64,000 bases of DNA from Paracoccus sp. MC1862 (GTDB lineage: Bacteria > Pseudomonadota > Alphaproteobacteria > Rhodobacterales > Rhodobacteraceae), in contig NZ_CP067225.1 in assembly GCF_016617715.1 (NCBI RefSeq), positions 496,001-560,000 on the forward strand, read 5' to 3'. Under the pieces are notes generated by a model. It saw only the letters and a program-made list of their open reading frames with translations. It was not told the DNA's origin and did not search any database. Positions 31,407 through 40,566 of the stretch are shown here, piece after piece. Within the stretch, counting starts at the first letter, position 1. Each line of letters opens with the position of its first letter. The translations under genes were made by a program, and so were the position numbers.

Positions 31407-32756
31407 ATGACCGAACCCGCCGCCATGCCCCGGACCACCCCGCAGCAGCTGGACCACCCGCTGCGCTACGAGATGGTGAACGAACTGCACGCCCGCCCCT
31501 CGCCGCGGCTGGCGGTGCCCTGCACGGCGGTCTATCTGGCCTTCAAGGAGCCTTGGGACGCCGCCAACCGCGACCGCAGCGTCGACATCGCGCATCTGGC
31601 CGAACTGGTCATGCGGCATGGCGCCCCGGCGCCCCAAGACGACGCCGGCCACTATGCCGCCCAACTCGGCCGGCACGAACTGCGATGGGAAAGCCATACC
31701 GAGTTCGTCAGCTACGCCGGCTTCACCCCCGGCCAGCCGCATCGCCCCTTCGACCCTGCGCTGGCCGAGATGTTCCCCGCCGACTGGCAGGCCCGCGCGC
31801 CGGGCCGCCGGGTGGCGGCGGCGATGGTCCATGTCGCGACGATGCCGGACGATCCAGACGCGATCACGCCGCTTCTGTCGTCCTGGTTCGCGACCGACGG
31901 GCTGGTCGCGGTGCAGGTGCTGGACGGCACGGCAGTGGTCGCCACCGACTTCCGCATCGACCCGGCGGGCTGGATGCGCTTTGCCGTCTTCGCCGCGCCG
32001 GACCTGGGGGCAGGGCGGCTGGGGCGCGTGGTGCAGCGGCTGCTGGAACTGGAAACCTACCGCGCGATGTCGATGCTGGCGCTGCCGCGGGTGCGGGCGC
32101 TGAATGCCACCATGAACACGCTGGAAACCCGCCTGACGGCGCTGGTCGAAAGGCTCGGCGACGACACCCGGCCGGCCGAAACGGTGCTGCACGAGTTGCT
32201 GACCCTGTCGCTCAAGCTCGAATCGGCGGCGACGCAGCACGGCTTCCGCTTCGGCGCGACGCGGGCCTACGAGGCGATCGTCCATGACCGCATCGCGTCC
32301 TTGCGCGAGAAGCGCTTTCAGGGGCGGCAGACGCTGAACGAATTCATGGTGCGCCGCTTCCTGCCCGCGATGCGGACGGTCCAGTCGGCCGAGTTGCGGC
32401 TGGACGCGATGGTGGACCGCGCCGCGCGGGCGGGCGAGCTGCTGCGGACCCGCGTCGATGTCCAGCGCAGCGGCCAGAACCAGGCGCTGCTGGAACGCAT
32501 GGACCGCCGCGCCGACCTGCAACTGCGCCTGCAGCACACGGTCGAGGGGCTGTCGGTCGTCGCGATCAGCTATTACGCCGTGGGCCTTCTGGGCTATGCG
32601 GTCTATCCTCTGGCCGAATCCGCGGGGATCGAGCGCAGCATCCTCATCGCGGCGCTGACGCCGCTGGTGGTGCTGACCGTCTGGCTGGGGATGCGGCGAG
32701 TAAGGGCGAAGCTGCACGATGCCGCCGGCGACCGTGCCGGCCACGGCGACCTTTGA
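31407..32756 (+). CDS. DUF3422 family membrane protein
   Basis: 449 residues from MTEPAAMPRTT. DHPLRYEMVNELHARPSPRL at the N-terminus is the DUF3422 hallmark. A long central helical region with several predicted coiled-coil stretches (about 215-385) precedes two C-terminal membrane helices (about 390-435, VVAISYYAVGLLGYAVYPLA and ILIAALTPLVVLTVWLG). It resembles the general plan of CorA-like membrane proteins, but function is not established. An adjacent tiny lipoprotein gene follows after 10 nt. Confidence 0.88.
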   Translation: MTEPAAMPRTTPQQLDHPLRYEMVNELHARPSPRLAVPCTAVYLAFKEPWDAANRDRSVDIAHLAELVMRHGAPAPQDDAGHYAAQLGRHELRWESHTEFVSYAGFTPGQPHRPFDPALAEMFPADWQARAPGRRVAAAMVHVATMPDDPDAITPLLSSWFATDGLVAVQVLDGTAVVATDFRIDPAGWMRFAVFAAPDLGAGRLGRVVQRLLELETYRAMSMLALPRVRALNATMNTLETRLTALVERLGDDTRPAETVLHELLTLSLKLESAATQHGFRFGATRAYEAIVHDRIASLREKRFQGRQTLNEFMVRRFLPAMRTVQSAELRLDAMVDRAARAGELLRTRVDVQRSGQNQALLERMDRRADLQLRLQHTVEGLSVVAISYYAVGLLGYAVYPLAESAGIERSILIAALTPLVVLTVWLGMRRVRAKLHDAAGDRAGHGDL

Positions 32757-32766
32757 CACGGAGAAG

Positions 32767-32844
32767 ATGATGAAGACCCTGCTTGCCCTATCCGCGCTGC
32801 TGGCGCTGGCTGCCTGCGGTGTGCCGCTGGTTCCGTTCATCTGA
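32767..32844 (+). CDS. 25-residue lipoprotein, translationally coupled to arsC-like gene
   Basis: An ATG ATG start, then a full lipoprotein signal: MMKTLLALSALLALAACG, with lipobox LAAC, leaving a mature peptide of only nine residues (CGVPLVPFI). The stop overlaps the next ATG (TGATG), so ribosomes terminating here can restart on the arsC-like gene. GAGAAG precedes the ATG. The lipobox and coupling make it more than a chance ORF, though it may be mainly a leader. Function unknown; in size it recalls entericidin-like peptides. Confidence 0.65.
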   Translation: MMKTLLALSALLALAACGVPLVPFI

Positions 32845-33197
32845 TGGCGGACGGGAACCGACGGCTCGCCATGCTCGGGCTTTCGCATTGCTCGACCTGC
32901 CAGAAGGCACAGGCAGCGCTGGAGGAAGCCGGCTGGAGCGTGGACTTCCGCGATGTCAGGGACGCGCCGCTGTCGCAGGACGAACGCGCGCGTCTTGTTT
33001 CCGATTTCGGCGACAAGCTCATCAACCGGGCCAGCCTGACTTGGCGCGGGATGTCCGAGGAGGAACGCGCCGAGGACCCAGTCGCGATGCTTCAGGCGCG
33101 TCCCTCGGTGATGAAGCGGCCCGCCATCGTCGCCGGGGACCAGCGGTTCCTGGGCTGGACAGCAAGCGTCAAGCGGGCGCTCGGGGTGCCTGCGTGA
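32844..33197 (+). CDS. ArsC/Spx/YffB-family protein
   Basis: 117 residues, a thioredoxin-fold protein of the ArsC family. LSHCSTCQKAQAALEEAGW contains a CX2C at the redox site; FRDVRDAPLSQDE and KRPAIVAGDQRFLGW are typical of YffB-like members. True arsenate reductase has a single Cys in this position and requires neighbouring ars genes, which are absent, so arsenate reduction is doubtful. It overlaps the preceding small lipoprotein and converges with a YitT gene. Confidence 0.85.
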   Translation: MADGNRRLAMLGLSHCSTCQKAQAALEEAGWSVDFRDVRDAPLSQDERARLVSDFGDKLINRASLTWRGMSEEERAEDPVAMLQARPSVMKRPAIVAGDQRFLGWTASVKRALGVPA

Positions 33198-33198
33198 A

Positions 33199-33837
33199 TC
33201 AGACGATATAGCGGTCGCGGCGGTGGTTGATCGCAATGACGAGGTTCAGAACCGCCGCGCCCGACGCTGACCAAAGCACCCGTTCCAGCGGCAGGACCAT
33301 GAGCGCGACGGCGAACAGCACCGCGTCGAAGCCCATCTGCACCCAGCCCGCCTTGACCCCCAGGCGGTCCTGGAGATCCAGCGCCACGGCCCCGATCCCG
33401 CCGAGGCTGGTGCGATGCCGGAACAGCGCCAGCAGCCCCGCGCCCGAGACGAAGCCCGCCAGCAGAGCTGCCGCGCCCGGATGCAGGCTGTCGAAGCTGA
33501 TGAGCTTCGGCAGCAGCATTGAGGCCGCCACCATCAGCAGCACCGCCGCGATGGTGCGGCGCAGGAATCCAAGTCCCATCCGCCGGTAGCCGAAGCCGTA
33601 GAAAGGCAGGCTCAGCACCAGATAGACCGGCCCAAAGCCCCAGCCGGTCGCCTGCGCGATCAGCAGCGCGAGTCCCGCAAGCTGCCCGGTGATCAGCCCC
33701 GCGCTGCCCAGCAGCAATGCCCCGAAGGCGGCCATGACCGCGCCGAAGATGATTCCCTGTGCATCCTCGAGCCGGCTGTGCGGATGAGGCTCGGGCAGTG
33801 CAGGGCTGTCCGGGGCAATCGGCGTAGCGCTGTTCAT
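33199..33837 (-). CDS. YitT-family membrane protein
   Basis: 212 residues from MNSATPIAP at 33837. About five transmembrane helices; DAQGIIFGAVMAAFGALLLGSAG, then GQLAGLALLIAQATG, then FYGFGYRRMGLGFLRRT and GGIGAVALDLQDRLGVKAGWVQM fit the YitT (UPF0750/DUF161-type) core. Possible transporter; substrate unknown. It converges with the ArsC-like gene with 1 nt between stops. Confidence 0.8.
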   Translation of the reverse strand: MNSATPIAPDSPALPEPHPHSRLEDAQGIIFGAVMAAFGALLLGSAGLITGQLAGLALLIAQATGWGFGPVYLVLSLPFYGFGYRRMGLGFLRRTIAAVLLMVAASMLLPKLISFDSLHPGAAALLAGFVSGAGLLALFRHRTSLGGIGAVALDLQDRLGVKAGWVQMGFDAVLFAVALMVLPLERVLWSASGAAVLNLVIAINHRRDRYIV

Positions 33838-34475
33838 GGCGCGGGGATGCCGAAGGCAGATCGCCCTGTCCAGAGGTGCCGTGCGGTTCCTGATGATGCG
33901 ACTTGTCCGCAGTTCAAGTGTGAGTCCGGCCTTCGGTATCACAGCGGATGGAACTGCTGCCGCGAGGTCTCGACTCGGTTCCCTGCGGTGCAGGCGGGGA
34001 GGGACGTCAGCTTTGTGCGAGGGTTTCAGGTGATCTGCATTTCCAGGGTCCCATGCAGCCCCAACCAGAAGTTGGCAACTGTCAGAGGAACGTCGGTGAC
34101 GGCTGCTGCCCGCTTGACGGCAGTGGAAAGACGATGACTGCTCGACTGCATCAATCGGATCAGAATGCCCTTTGGATCAGGGGAACGCCTGCATTTTCTG
34201 CTGTGCAGAGCCCGCAGACAGTGCCGCGCCGACGATGTGGCGGACAGCCTGGCATGGCTCGCCCAGTTGACCACAGGGAACAAGGCTGGTGACGAGCAAG
34301 GGGCTATCCGAAAAGTCAAACGAACTTGTCTATCGGATTTATGATGTCGGCAACGAAGGGTGAAGGCCCTGAATGGACCTGTCCTCAAAGGGTTATATCA
34401 ACCCCGACGGTCCATGCAGCAGGCGTTTGCAGCGCCAGATCTGCCCTTTTGCCGATAAAGGCGGCCCGTCGTGCC
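33838..34475. other. 638-bp gene-free region
   Basis: No recognisable gene. An open frame at about 34136-34330 gives a protein-like string (LAWLAQLTTGNKAGDEQ and so on) but has no start codon with a ribosome site and a low GC third position. It may be the remnant of a degraded or transferred gene. No terminator with a U tract was seen. Confidence 0.5.
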
Positions 34476-35429
34476 CTATCGTGTGGCGCTGGTGTGTTCT
34501 GCATCCAGCCGGCTGATCCGGTGGGTCATCAGGTCAAACAGCCTGTCACGGTCCAGATCGCGAATGAAGAGCGCGTTCAGCGCGCGGTCCGTCGCGCCCC
34601 ACCAGTCGGCGACGGTCATGCCGCGGGTCCAGTGGCCCCCGGTCTCGATCTCGACATTGACGCGACGCCCCGTGAAAAGGCTCGGGTCAATAACCCAGGC
34701 GACGGCGCAGGGATCGTGCAGCGGCGCCCCCTCGGCGCTGTATTTCTCGCGGTCGAAGCGTTCGTAGGAGGAGGTCCAGCCGGCGACCGCAGCACCGATC
34801 GGGCCGGTTGCGCGCATCGTCTCGATCCAGTCGCGGCTGGTCAGCGCCCTGTGCGTCGCATCCAGCGGCAGGACCACCAGATCGGCGCCCGAGGCAAAGA
34901 CCTCGGCGGCGGCAAGGGGATCGACGTGGATGTTGAACTCGGCGGCGGGCGTCACGTTGCCGAAGGTGCCGCCGCCCATCAGGACGATGCGCCCGACCCG
35001 GCCGGCAATGTCGGGGGCGCGGCGGAGGGCCTCGGCGATGTTCGTCAGCGGCCCGATGGGCACAAGGGTCACGCTGCCCGCAGGCTCTCGCCGGATCGTC
35101 TCGACGATGAAATCGGCGGCATGGCCGGGAGCTACCGGCATCGTGGGCTCGGGCAGATCCACACCGGCAAGGCCAGTTTCGCCATGGATATGCTCGGCCG
35201 TGATCAGCCGACCCTCCAGCGGCGCCTCGCAGCCGGCATGAACGGGGAGGTCGCGACGGCCGGCAAGCTCGCAGATCTGCAGGGCGTTCCGCAGCGTCAG
35301 GGAAAGCGGAACGTTTCCGGCAACGACCGTGAGGCCCAGCACCTCGAGTTCGGGGGCGCCCAGCGCGAGCAGGATCGCCACGGCGTCGTCCTGGCCCGGA
35401 TCGGTGTCGATGATGATCTTCTGCGTCAT
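34476..35429 (-). CDS. nucleoside hydrolase
   Basis: 317 residues. The N-terminal calcium-binding motif IIIDTDPGQDDAVAILLA is the inosine-uridine nucleoside hydrolase signature; VTLVPIGPLTNIAEAL and LMGGGTFGNVTPAAEFNIHVDP line the active site. It cleaves ribonucleosides to base and ribose in the cytoplasm for salvage. GAGGGG precedes the ATG. No transporter or partner gene is adjacent. The preference for purine or pyrimidine nucleosides cannot be read directly. Confidence 0.92.
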   Translation of the reverse strand: MTQKIIIDTDPGQDDAVAILLALGAPELEVLGLTVVAGNVPLSLTLRNALQICELAGRRDLPVHAGCEAPLEGRLITAEHIHGETGLAGVDLPEPTMPVAPGHAADFIVETIRREPAGSVTLVPIGPLTNIAEALRRAPDIAGRVGRIVLMGGGTFGNVTPAAEFNIHVDPLAAAEVFASGADLVVLPLDATHRALTSRDWIETMRATGPIGAAVAGWTSSYERFDREKYSAEGAPLHDPCAVAWVIDPSLFTGRRVNVEIETGGHWTRGMTVADWWGATDRALNALFIRDLDRDRLFDLMTHRISRLDAEHTSATR

Positions 35430-35614
35430 GGTCTGCCCCTCACATCACATCCCCGATTGCCCCATCTCGTCGGGGCAGGGAAGGGGCATGATCGCATAAG
35501 CGACCGGGGCGCAGGGCGAGCGGACCACCGGAACCACGCGGCTTGATGCCGTGGCCAAGGGGGCAGCAAGCCCTGTTCCCTGAAAACCCTGAGGCGCCAT
35601 GGAAGGCGGACGGC

Positions 35615-36328
<714 letters not shown>

Positions 36329-36378
36329 GACTTGGTCTCCCTCGTGTTTCGTGATGTCTCACACTAGGGATCTAATAG

Positions 36379-36393
36379 TTAAGATCCGGTTAG
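36379..36393 (-). promoter_or_regulatory. candidate CtrA box in the ctrA promoter
   Basis: On the minus strand, CTAA-CCGGATC-TTAA (one mismatch from TTAA-N7-TTAA), 51-65 nt upstream of the ctrA ATG. GAATC, a CcrM-type GANTC site, follows at 36405-36409. AT-rich boxes are rare in this GC-rich sequence. Confidence 0.6.
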
Positions 36394-36413
36394 CGCGCCA
36401 TCACGAATCAGCC

Positions 36414-36695
36414 TCAGGTTGAGCGCAGGCGATTTTTGCGGATCGCCTTCACCTTCAGCGCCGCCGGTCCCAAGCACGAGGAGGTGGCGATCCAGCCGTC
36501 CAGTTCCTCCTCGCTGAGCCCGTAGCGGGCGATCGCCTCGTCGCGGGTCAGAAGCCCATGGTCAATGGCCTGCACAACCGTCGCCTTGCGCCGGGCAACC
36601 CAGCGTTCCGTTCCCGTGGGCAGGTCTGCAAGCGTCAGCACGGTGCCATCCCCCAGGGTCGCTGTCCTGGGACGCGAAGATTTTCGGACGAACAT
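36414..36695 (-). CDS. sciP: SciP-like DUF1153 protein, CtrA inhibitor
   Basis: 93 residues from MFVRKSSRP at 36695 with GGGGAAAG upstream; the earlier ATG at 36737 is a less likely alternative. PRTATLGDGTVLTLADLP, then ERWVARRKATVVQAIDHGLL, then RDEAIARYGLSEEELDGW is the DUF1153/SciP helix-turn-helix pattern. In Caulobacter SciP binds CtrA at its promoters and blocks RNA polymerase recruitment. Here the gene lies directly upstream of ctrA on the same strand, consistent with a linked feedback pair. Confidence 0.9.
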   Translation of the reverse strand: MFVRKSSRPRTATLGDGTVLTLADLPTGTERWVARRKATVVQAIDHGLLTRDEAIARYGLSEEELDGWIATSSCLGPAALKVKAIRKNRLRST

Positions 36696-36744
36696 GGCTT
36701 GCTTTCCCCGTGGTTGCCGTTTGTCCCTGTGTGTCATCAAGCCG

Positions 36745-36759
36745 TTAAGTCCTGGTGAA
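36745..36759 (-). promoter_or_regulatory. candidate CtrA box upstream of sciP
   Basis: On the minus strand TTCA-CCAGGAC-TTAA, one mismatch from consensus, 50 nt upstream of the sciP start. A GANTC site (GAATC) lies at 36772-36776. Confidence 0.45.
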
Positions 36760-36835
36760 TGCGAGCCGGTTGAATCAATCCGCATTCGTCGTATATTCCG
36801 GCATTCTGCCAGTTCCCGTCTGAACGGACATTCCC

Positions 36836-38002
36836 GTGACAGTGCAAGATCCGCGCGGCACCGCGCCCGCCCTGAACAGCCTCGGCTTTGCCCGTCCCCC
36901 CGCCGAAACGCGGGTCGTCGTCGCCATGTCGGGCGGCGTCGACAGTTCGGTGGTGGCCGCGCTGCTCAAGTCGGAAGGCTATGACGTGATCGGCGTCACC
37001 CTGCAGTTGTATGACCACGGCGCCGCGCTGAAGAAGAAAGGCGCCTGCTGCGCCGGTCAGGACATCCACGACGCCCGTCGCGTGGCGGAACGCATCGGCA
37101 TCCCGCATTACGTGCTGGATTACGAGAACCGTTTCCGCGAGTCGGTGATCGAGGAATTCGCCGACGCCTATCTGGCGGGGGCGACCCCGGTCCCCTGCAT
37201 CCGCTGCAACGAGCGGGTGAAGTTCCGCGACCTGCTGGAAACCGCGCGCGAGCTGGACGCCGACTGCATGGCGACCGGCCATTACATCCGCCGCCTGGAA
37301 GGCGCGGACGGGGCCGAACTGCACATGGCCGCGGACGGCAACCGCGACCAGAGCTATTTCCTGTTCTCGACCACCCGCGAGCAATTGGAATTCCTGCGCT
37401 TTCCGCTGGGCGGCCTTGCAAGCAAGGCAGAGACGCGGGCGTTGGCCGCGCGCTACGGGCTGGTTGTCGCCGACAAGCCGGACAGCCAGGACATCTGCTT
37501 CGTGCCCGAAGGCAACTATGCCGCGGTGATCGAGAAGCTGCGCCCCGGCGCCGCCGATCCCGGCGATATCGTGGACATGGAGGGCAACGTGCTGGGGCAG
37601 CATCGCGGCGTGATCCACTATACTATCGGCCAGCGCCGCGGCCTCGGCATCGGGGGCTTGGGCGATCCGCTTTATGTGGTGCGGCTGGATCCCGGGGCGC
37701 GCCATGTGGTCGTCGGACCGCGTTCGGCGCTGGCGACCCGGACCGTGCCGGTGGCCGAGGTCAACTGGCTGGGCGACGGCGCTTTCACCGATATGGCGGA
37801 ACGCGAGATCGCCGTCCGCATCCGCTCGACCCGGCCGCCCGCGCCGGCGATGCTGCGCCCCACCGGCCCAACCACGGCCGAGGTCGTTCTTGCCGAGGCC
37901 GAGCAGGGCGTCAGCCCCGGACAGGCCTGCGTCTTCTACGAAGCCGGATCGACCCGCGTGCTGGGCGGTGGCTGGATCACCAAAAGGGAGTCACGTCGAT
38001 GA
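36836..38002 (+). CDS. mnmA: tRNA-specific 2-thiouridylase MnmA
   Basis: 388 residues. The PP-loop [19 protein letters not shown] binds ATP; catalytic Cys residues lie in [11 protein letters not shown] and [17 protein letters not shown] and [13 protein letters not shown] are also typical. It puts sulfur on U34 of Lys, Glu and Gln tRNAs. It diverges from sciP across 140 bp. The last codons overlap the glutathione peroxidase start (ATGA), so the two are translationally coupled. Confidence 0.97.
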   Translation: MTVQDPRGTAPALNSLGFARPPAETRVVVAMSGGVDSSVVAALLKSEGYDVIGVTLQLYDHGAALKKKGACCAGQDIHDARRVAERIGIPHYVLDYENRFRESVIEEFADAYLAGATPVPCIRCNERVKFRDLLETARELDADCMATGHYIRRLEGADGAELHMAADGNRDQSYFLFSTTREQLEFLRFPLGGLASKAETRALAARYGLVVADKPDSQDICFVPEGNYAAVIEKLRPGAADPGDIVDMEGNVLGQHRGVIHYTIGQRRGLGIGGLGDPLYVVRLDPGARHVVVGPRSALATRTVPVAEVNWLGDGAFTDMAEREIAVRIRSTRPPAPAMLRPTGPTTAEVVLAEAEQGVSPGQACVFYEAGSTRVLGGGWITKRESRR

Positions 38003-38547
38003 GCGAGCCGGCCGAAATCGGGATCAGGATGAACAACGGCCAAGAGGCCCGGCTGGCTGACTGGGCCGGCCATGTGGTGCTGGTCGTCAATGTCGCCTCG
38101 AAATGCGGTCTGACCCCCCAGTATGAGGGGCTGGAGGCCCTGCATCGCGCGAAAAAGGATCAGGGGCTGGTCATCCTCGGCGTGCCCGCCAACGACTTCA
38201 AGCAGCAGGAACCGGGGACTGACGCCGAGATCCTCGATTTCTGCCAGACCCGCTTTGACATCAGCTTTCCGCTGGCCGCCAGGACCTCTGTCGTGGGCGC
38301 GGACAAGCACGCGCTTTATGCGCATCTGATCGCCGAGGCGCCGGCTGCGGAAGGCGACGGGCCGTGGCGCACCCGGCTGGAAGGCTTCGGGATTCCCGTG
38401 AATCCGGCGCCCGAGGTGCAGTGGAACTTTGAGAAATTCCTGATTGGTCGCGATGGCTCGGTTGTTGGCCGCTTTGCGCCCGACGTCGCGGCGGACGATC
38501 CGCGGCTGGTCGCGGCCATCGACCGCGCGCTGGCCAAGCCGGCCTGA
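37999..38547 (+). CDS. glutathione peroxidase-family protein
   Basis: 182 residues. The peroxidatic Cys is in [17 protein letters not shown] and WNFEKFLI carries the catalytic Trp/Asn. The usual CNQFG block is [10 protein letters not shown], so the conserved Gln is replaced by Asp and the resolving Cys by Ala, a variant found in related bacteria. It reduces hydroperoxides, more likely with thioredoxin than glutathione. Coupled to mnmA by an ATGA overlap; it converges with sufE with 2 nt between. Confidence 0.9.
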   Translation: MSEPAEIGIRMNNGQEARLADWAGHVVLVVNVASKCGLTPQYEGLEALHRAKKDQGLVILGVPANDFKQQEPGTDAEILDFCQTRFDISFPLAARTSVVGADKHALYAHLIAEAPAAEGDGPWRTRLEGFGIPVNPAPEVQWNFEKFLIGRDGSVVGRFAPDVAADDPRLVAAIDRALAKPA

Positions 38548-38549
38548 GT

Positions 38550-38963
38550 TCAAGCCACCGCGGCAGCCGCGCTGTCACGGATGCGCTGGACCATGGCCCG
38601 CAGGCCGTTCGACCGCTGGGCCGACAGATGCGCGTCAAGGCCGAGCCGCCCAAGCTCGGCCGGGGCATCCACCTTTTCGACCTCATCCACGGGCAGGCCG
38701 GAATAAAGCGCGTGCAGCACCGCGATCAGGCCGCGCACGATCAGCGCGTCGCTCTCGCCCTGGAAGTCGAAGCGGCCATCCTGGACCCTCGGCATGATCC
38801 AGACCTGGCTCGCACAGCCATCGACCTTGGTGGCGGGGACCTGCAGCGCCGGGTCCATCGGCGGCATGGCACGGCCAAGCTCGATCACGTGGCGGTAGCG
38901 GTCTTCCCAACTGTCGAGGAAGTCGAAGGTGTCGGCGATGTCTTCAAAGGCGGGCGTGGCCAT
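38550..38963 (-). CDS. sufE: SufE-family sulfur acceptor
   Basis: 137 residues. The sulfur-accepting Cys is in TKVDGCASQVW, and RYRHVIELGRAMPP plus ALYSGLPVDEV match SufE. It takes persulfide sulfur from SufS for Fe-S cluster assembly. The rest of the suf operon is not in this window, so it is a detached copy, common in this group. It converges with the peroxidase gene and diverges from a lipoprotein gene. Confidence 0.93.
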   Translation of the reverse strand: MATPAFEDIADTFDFLDSWEDRYRHVIELGRAMPPMDPALQVPATKVDGCASQVWIMPRVQDGRFDFQGESDALIVRGLIAVLHALYSGLPVDEVEKVDAPAELGRLGLDAHLSAQRSNGLRAMVQRIRDSAAAAVA

Positions 38964-39092
38964 GATGGCTCCCTGCGTCTGCTGCGGGCGCGTGATATAG
39001 TGCCTTGGACGGTCAAGGTCAAAGCGCCCCCTTCCGGCACCGGCGCCGATGTCCTATCACCGGCGGGACGCAAGCCAAGGGGAAGCCTGTCG

Positions 39093-39590
39093 ATGAACCG
39101 CGCATTCTGGCCGATGGCCGCCTGCCTGATGCTCGCCGGCTGCGGCGACAGCAGCCTGAACCCGATGCGCTGGTTCGGAGGAGAGCGCGCGCCCCGCGCC
39201 GCCCAGACGCTCGCCCCTGAGGGGGGCTACGATACCCGTAACGACGACCGCCTGCCGATGGGGCAGGTGCTTTCAGCCCGGTGGGAACAGACGCTGGAAG
39301 GCCGCCTGCTGGTCGTCACCGCGATGCCGCCGACCAAAGGCTGGTGGAACGTCGAGCTTGTGACGGAAACACCCCGACCGGCGGACAGGGTGCTGCCCGA
39401 TCCCGACGGCGTGCTGCGGCTGCGACTGGTCGGCGCGCCGCCGCCTGCGGACAGCACGGCCGCTCGGATGCCGGCGCAGCCCGGTTCCGACACGCTGACC
39501 ATCGCCCTGCCGCTCAGTTCGCCTGTCCTGTCTCGGATGCATTCGGTCGTCGTGGCGGGCGCGGCGAACGCGATCTCGCTGGGGGTCTGA
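39093..39590 (+). CDS. small lipoprotein of unknown function
   Basis: 165 residues. The signal MNRAFWPMAACLMLAGCGDSS ends in lipobox LAGC. The mature part is mostly beta-rich with a Trp-rich segment (PTKGWWNVELV) and a Pro/Ala linker. A frame reading through upstream is artefactual; the ATG at 39093 follows AAGGGGAAGCCTG, a good ribosome site. No family recognised, though similar lipoproteins precede or converge on the rplU-rpmA cluster in relatives as far as I recall. A hairpin overlaps its stop. Confidence 0.8.
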   Translation: MNRAFWPMAACLMLAGCGDSSLNPMRWFGGERAPRAAQTLAPEGGYDTRNDDRLPMGQVLSARWEQTLEGRLLVVTAMPPTKGWWNVELVTETPRPADRVLPDPDGVLRLRLVGAPPPADSTAARMPAQPGSDTLTIALPLSSPVLSRMHSVVVAGAANAISLGV

Positions 39591-39606
39591 GGCGTCCCCG
39601 CCTCAG
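39587..39606. terminator. hairpin over two convergent stop codons
   Basis: CTGAGGCG-TCCC-CGCCTCAG, perfect 8-bp arms. The lipoprotein TGA lies in the left arm and the reverse complement of the GNAT stop in the right arm. There is no U tract on either strand, so termination is possible but unproven. Confidence 0.5.
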
Positions 39607-40193
39607 CGCATCTGGCGCAGATAGGTCCAGGTCGGCACCAGCGCGTTGCGCGCAACCGACCAGCTTTCCGCATCGCCAAGATAGGCAAAGCCCGCATTGG
39701 TCAGCACCTTGGCCGAGCCGGGATTATCCTGGAACGCTTCGGCGAACAGGGTGCGCGAGCGATGCGGGTTCGCCGCCACCAGCGCCTGCACGGCTTCGGT
39801 CGCCACGCCAGTGTTCCAGAAACCCGAGCCTATCCAGAAGCCGAGCTCGGACCTGTCAGGCTCGATCCGGGTCAGAGAGACGACGCCCAGAAGCTCGCCT
39901 AGCCCCGAAGCGGCCGCGTCGATGGCCCAGACATCCTCGGTCCGGTTTGGGGCCGTGGCGCGGGCCACATATTGCTCGGCCGCTCCGGGCGGCAGGGGAT
40001 GGGGGATTGCCCGCGTCCCCTCAGCCACGCGGCGATCCGCGGTGTAATGCTGGATCAGCCCCGAATCCGAGGTGCGAAGCGGGCGCAATATAAACCGGCC
40101 GGCCGGAATCGGGGCCTGGGCGTCCGACTGCGCAAGATCCGGCGTCGCCGTGCCATAGGTCCGGTTGCCGGTCAAAAGTTCGGGCTGATCCAT
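39603..40193 (-). CDS. GNAT-family N-acetyltransferase (RimJ/RimL type)
   Basis: 196 residues from MDQPELLT at 40193. RFILRPLRTSDSGLIQHY, then LGVVSLTRIEPDRSELGFWIG, then GFWNTGVATEAVQALVAA (acetyl-CoA binding), then FAEAFQDNPGSAKVLTNAGF form a typical GNAT fold of the RimJ/RimL group. Substrate unknown, possibly a ribosomal protein or small amine. It is the third gene of rplU-rpmA-GNAT, an order conserved in Rhodobacteraceae; obgE, which usually comes next there, is not present. Confidence 0.9.
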   Translation of the reverse strand: MDQPELLTGNRTYGTATPDLAQSDAQAPIPAGRFILRPLRTSDSGLIQHYTADRRVAEGTRAIPHPLPPGAAEQYVARATAPNRTEDVWAIDAAASGLGELLGVVSLTRIEPDRSELGFWIGSGFWNTGVATEAVQALVAANPHRSRTLFAEAFQDNPGSAKVLTNAGFAYLGDAESWSVARNALVPTWTYLRQMR

Positions 40194-40293
40194 TGCTGCT
40201 CCCCCAGTTGGTCGCCGGCTGGGCGGCGAGCCTGAAATGCGAACGGGGACCGGCCGTGCCGATCCCCGTTGCAATGTGCTTGCGCCGATCGGC

Positions 40294-40563
40294 TTACTCG
40301 GCCGCGATGGCCGCGGGTTCGATCGAGATGAAGGTTCGACCCTTCAGGCCCTTGCGGAAGGTGACGGTGCCTTCGGTCAGGGCGAACAGCGTGTGGTCGC
40401 GGCCCATGCCGACGTTCTGGCCCGGCCACCACTGGGTGCCGCGCTGACGCACGATGATGTTGCCGGCAAGGGCGGACTGGCCGCCGAACAGCTTGACGCC
40501 AAGACGGCGACCGGCAGAATCGCGGCCGTTCCGGGACGAGCCGCCTGCTTTCTTGTGTGCCAT
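40294..40563 (-). CDS. rpmA: 50S ribosomal protein bL27
   Basis: 89 residues: [20 protein letters not shown] at the N-terminus reaches towards the peptidyl transferase centre, then [23 protein letters not shown] and [15 protein letters not shown]. Family length is normal. It follows rplU by 3 nt. Confidence 0.98.
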   Translation of the reverse strand: MAHKKAGGSSRNGRDSAGRRLGVKLFGGQSALAGNIIVRQRGTQWWPGQNVGMGRDHTLFALTEGTVTFRKGLKGRTFISIEPAAIAAE

Positions 40564-40566
40564 GGA

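Noticed and set aside
32844..33197. ArsC-like gene as part of an arsenic resistance operon
   Set aside because: No arsR, arsB or acr3 nearby, and the CX2C site fits the YffB-like group instead
34136..34330. Protein-like open frame in the gap before the nucleoside hydrolase gene
   Set aside because: No start codon with a ribosome site, no family match, and GC3 is low; at most a gene remnant
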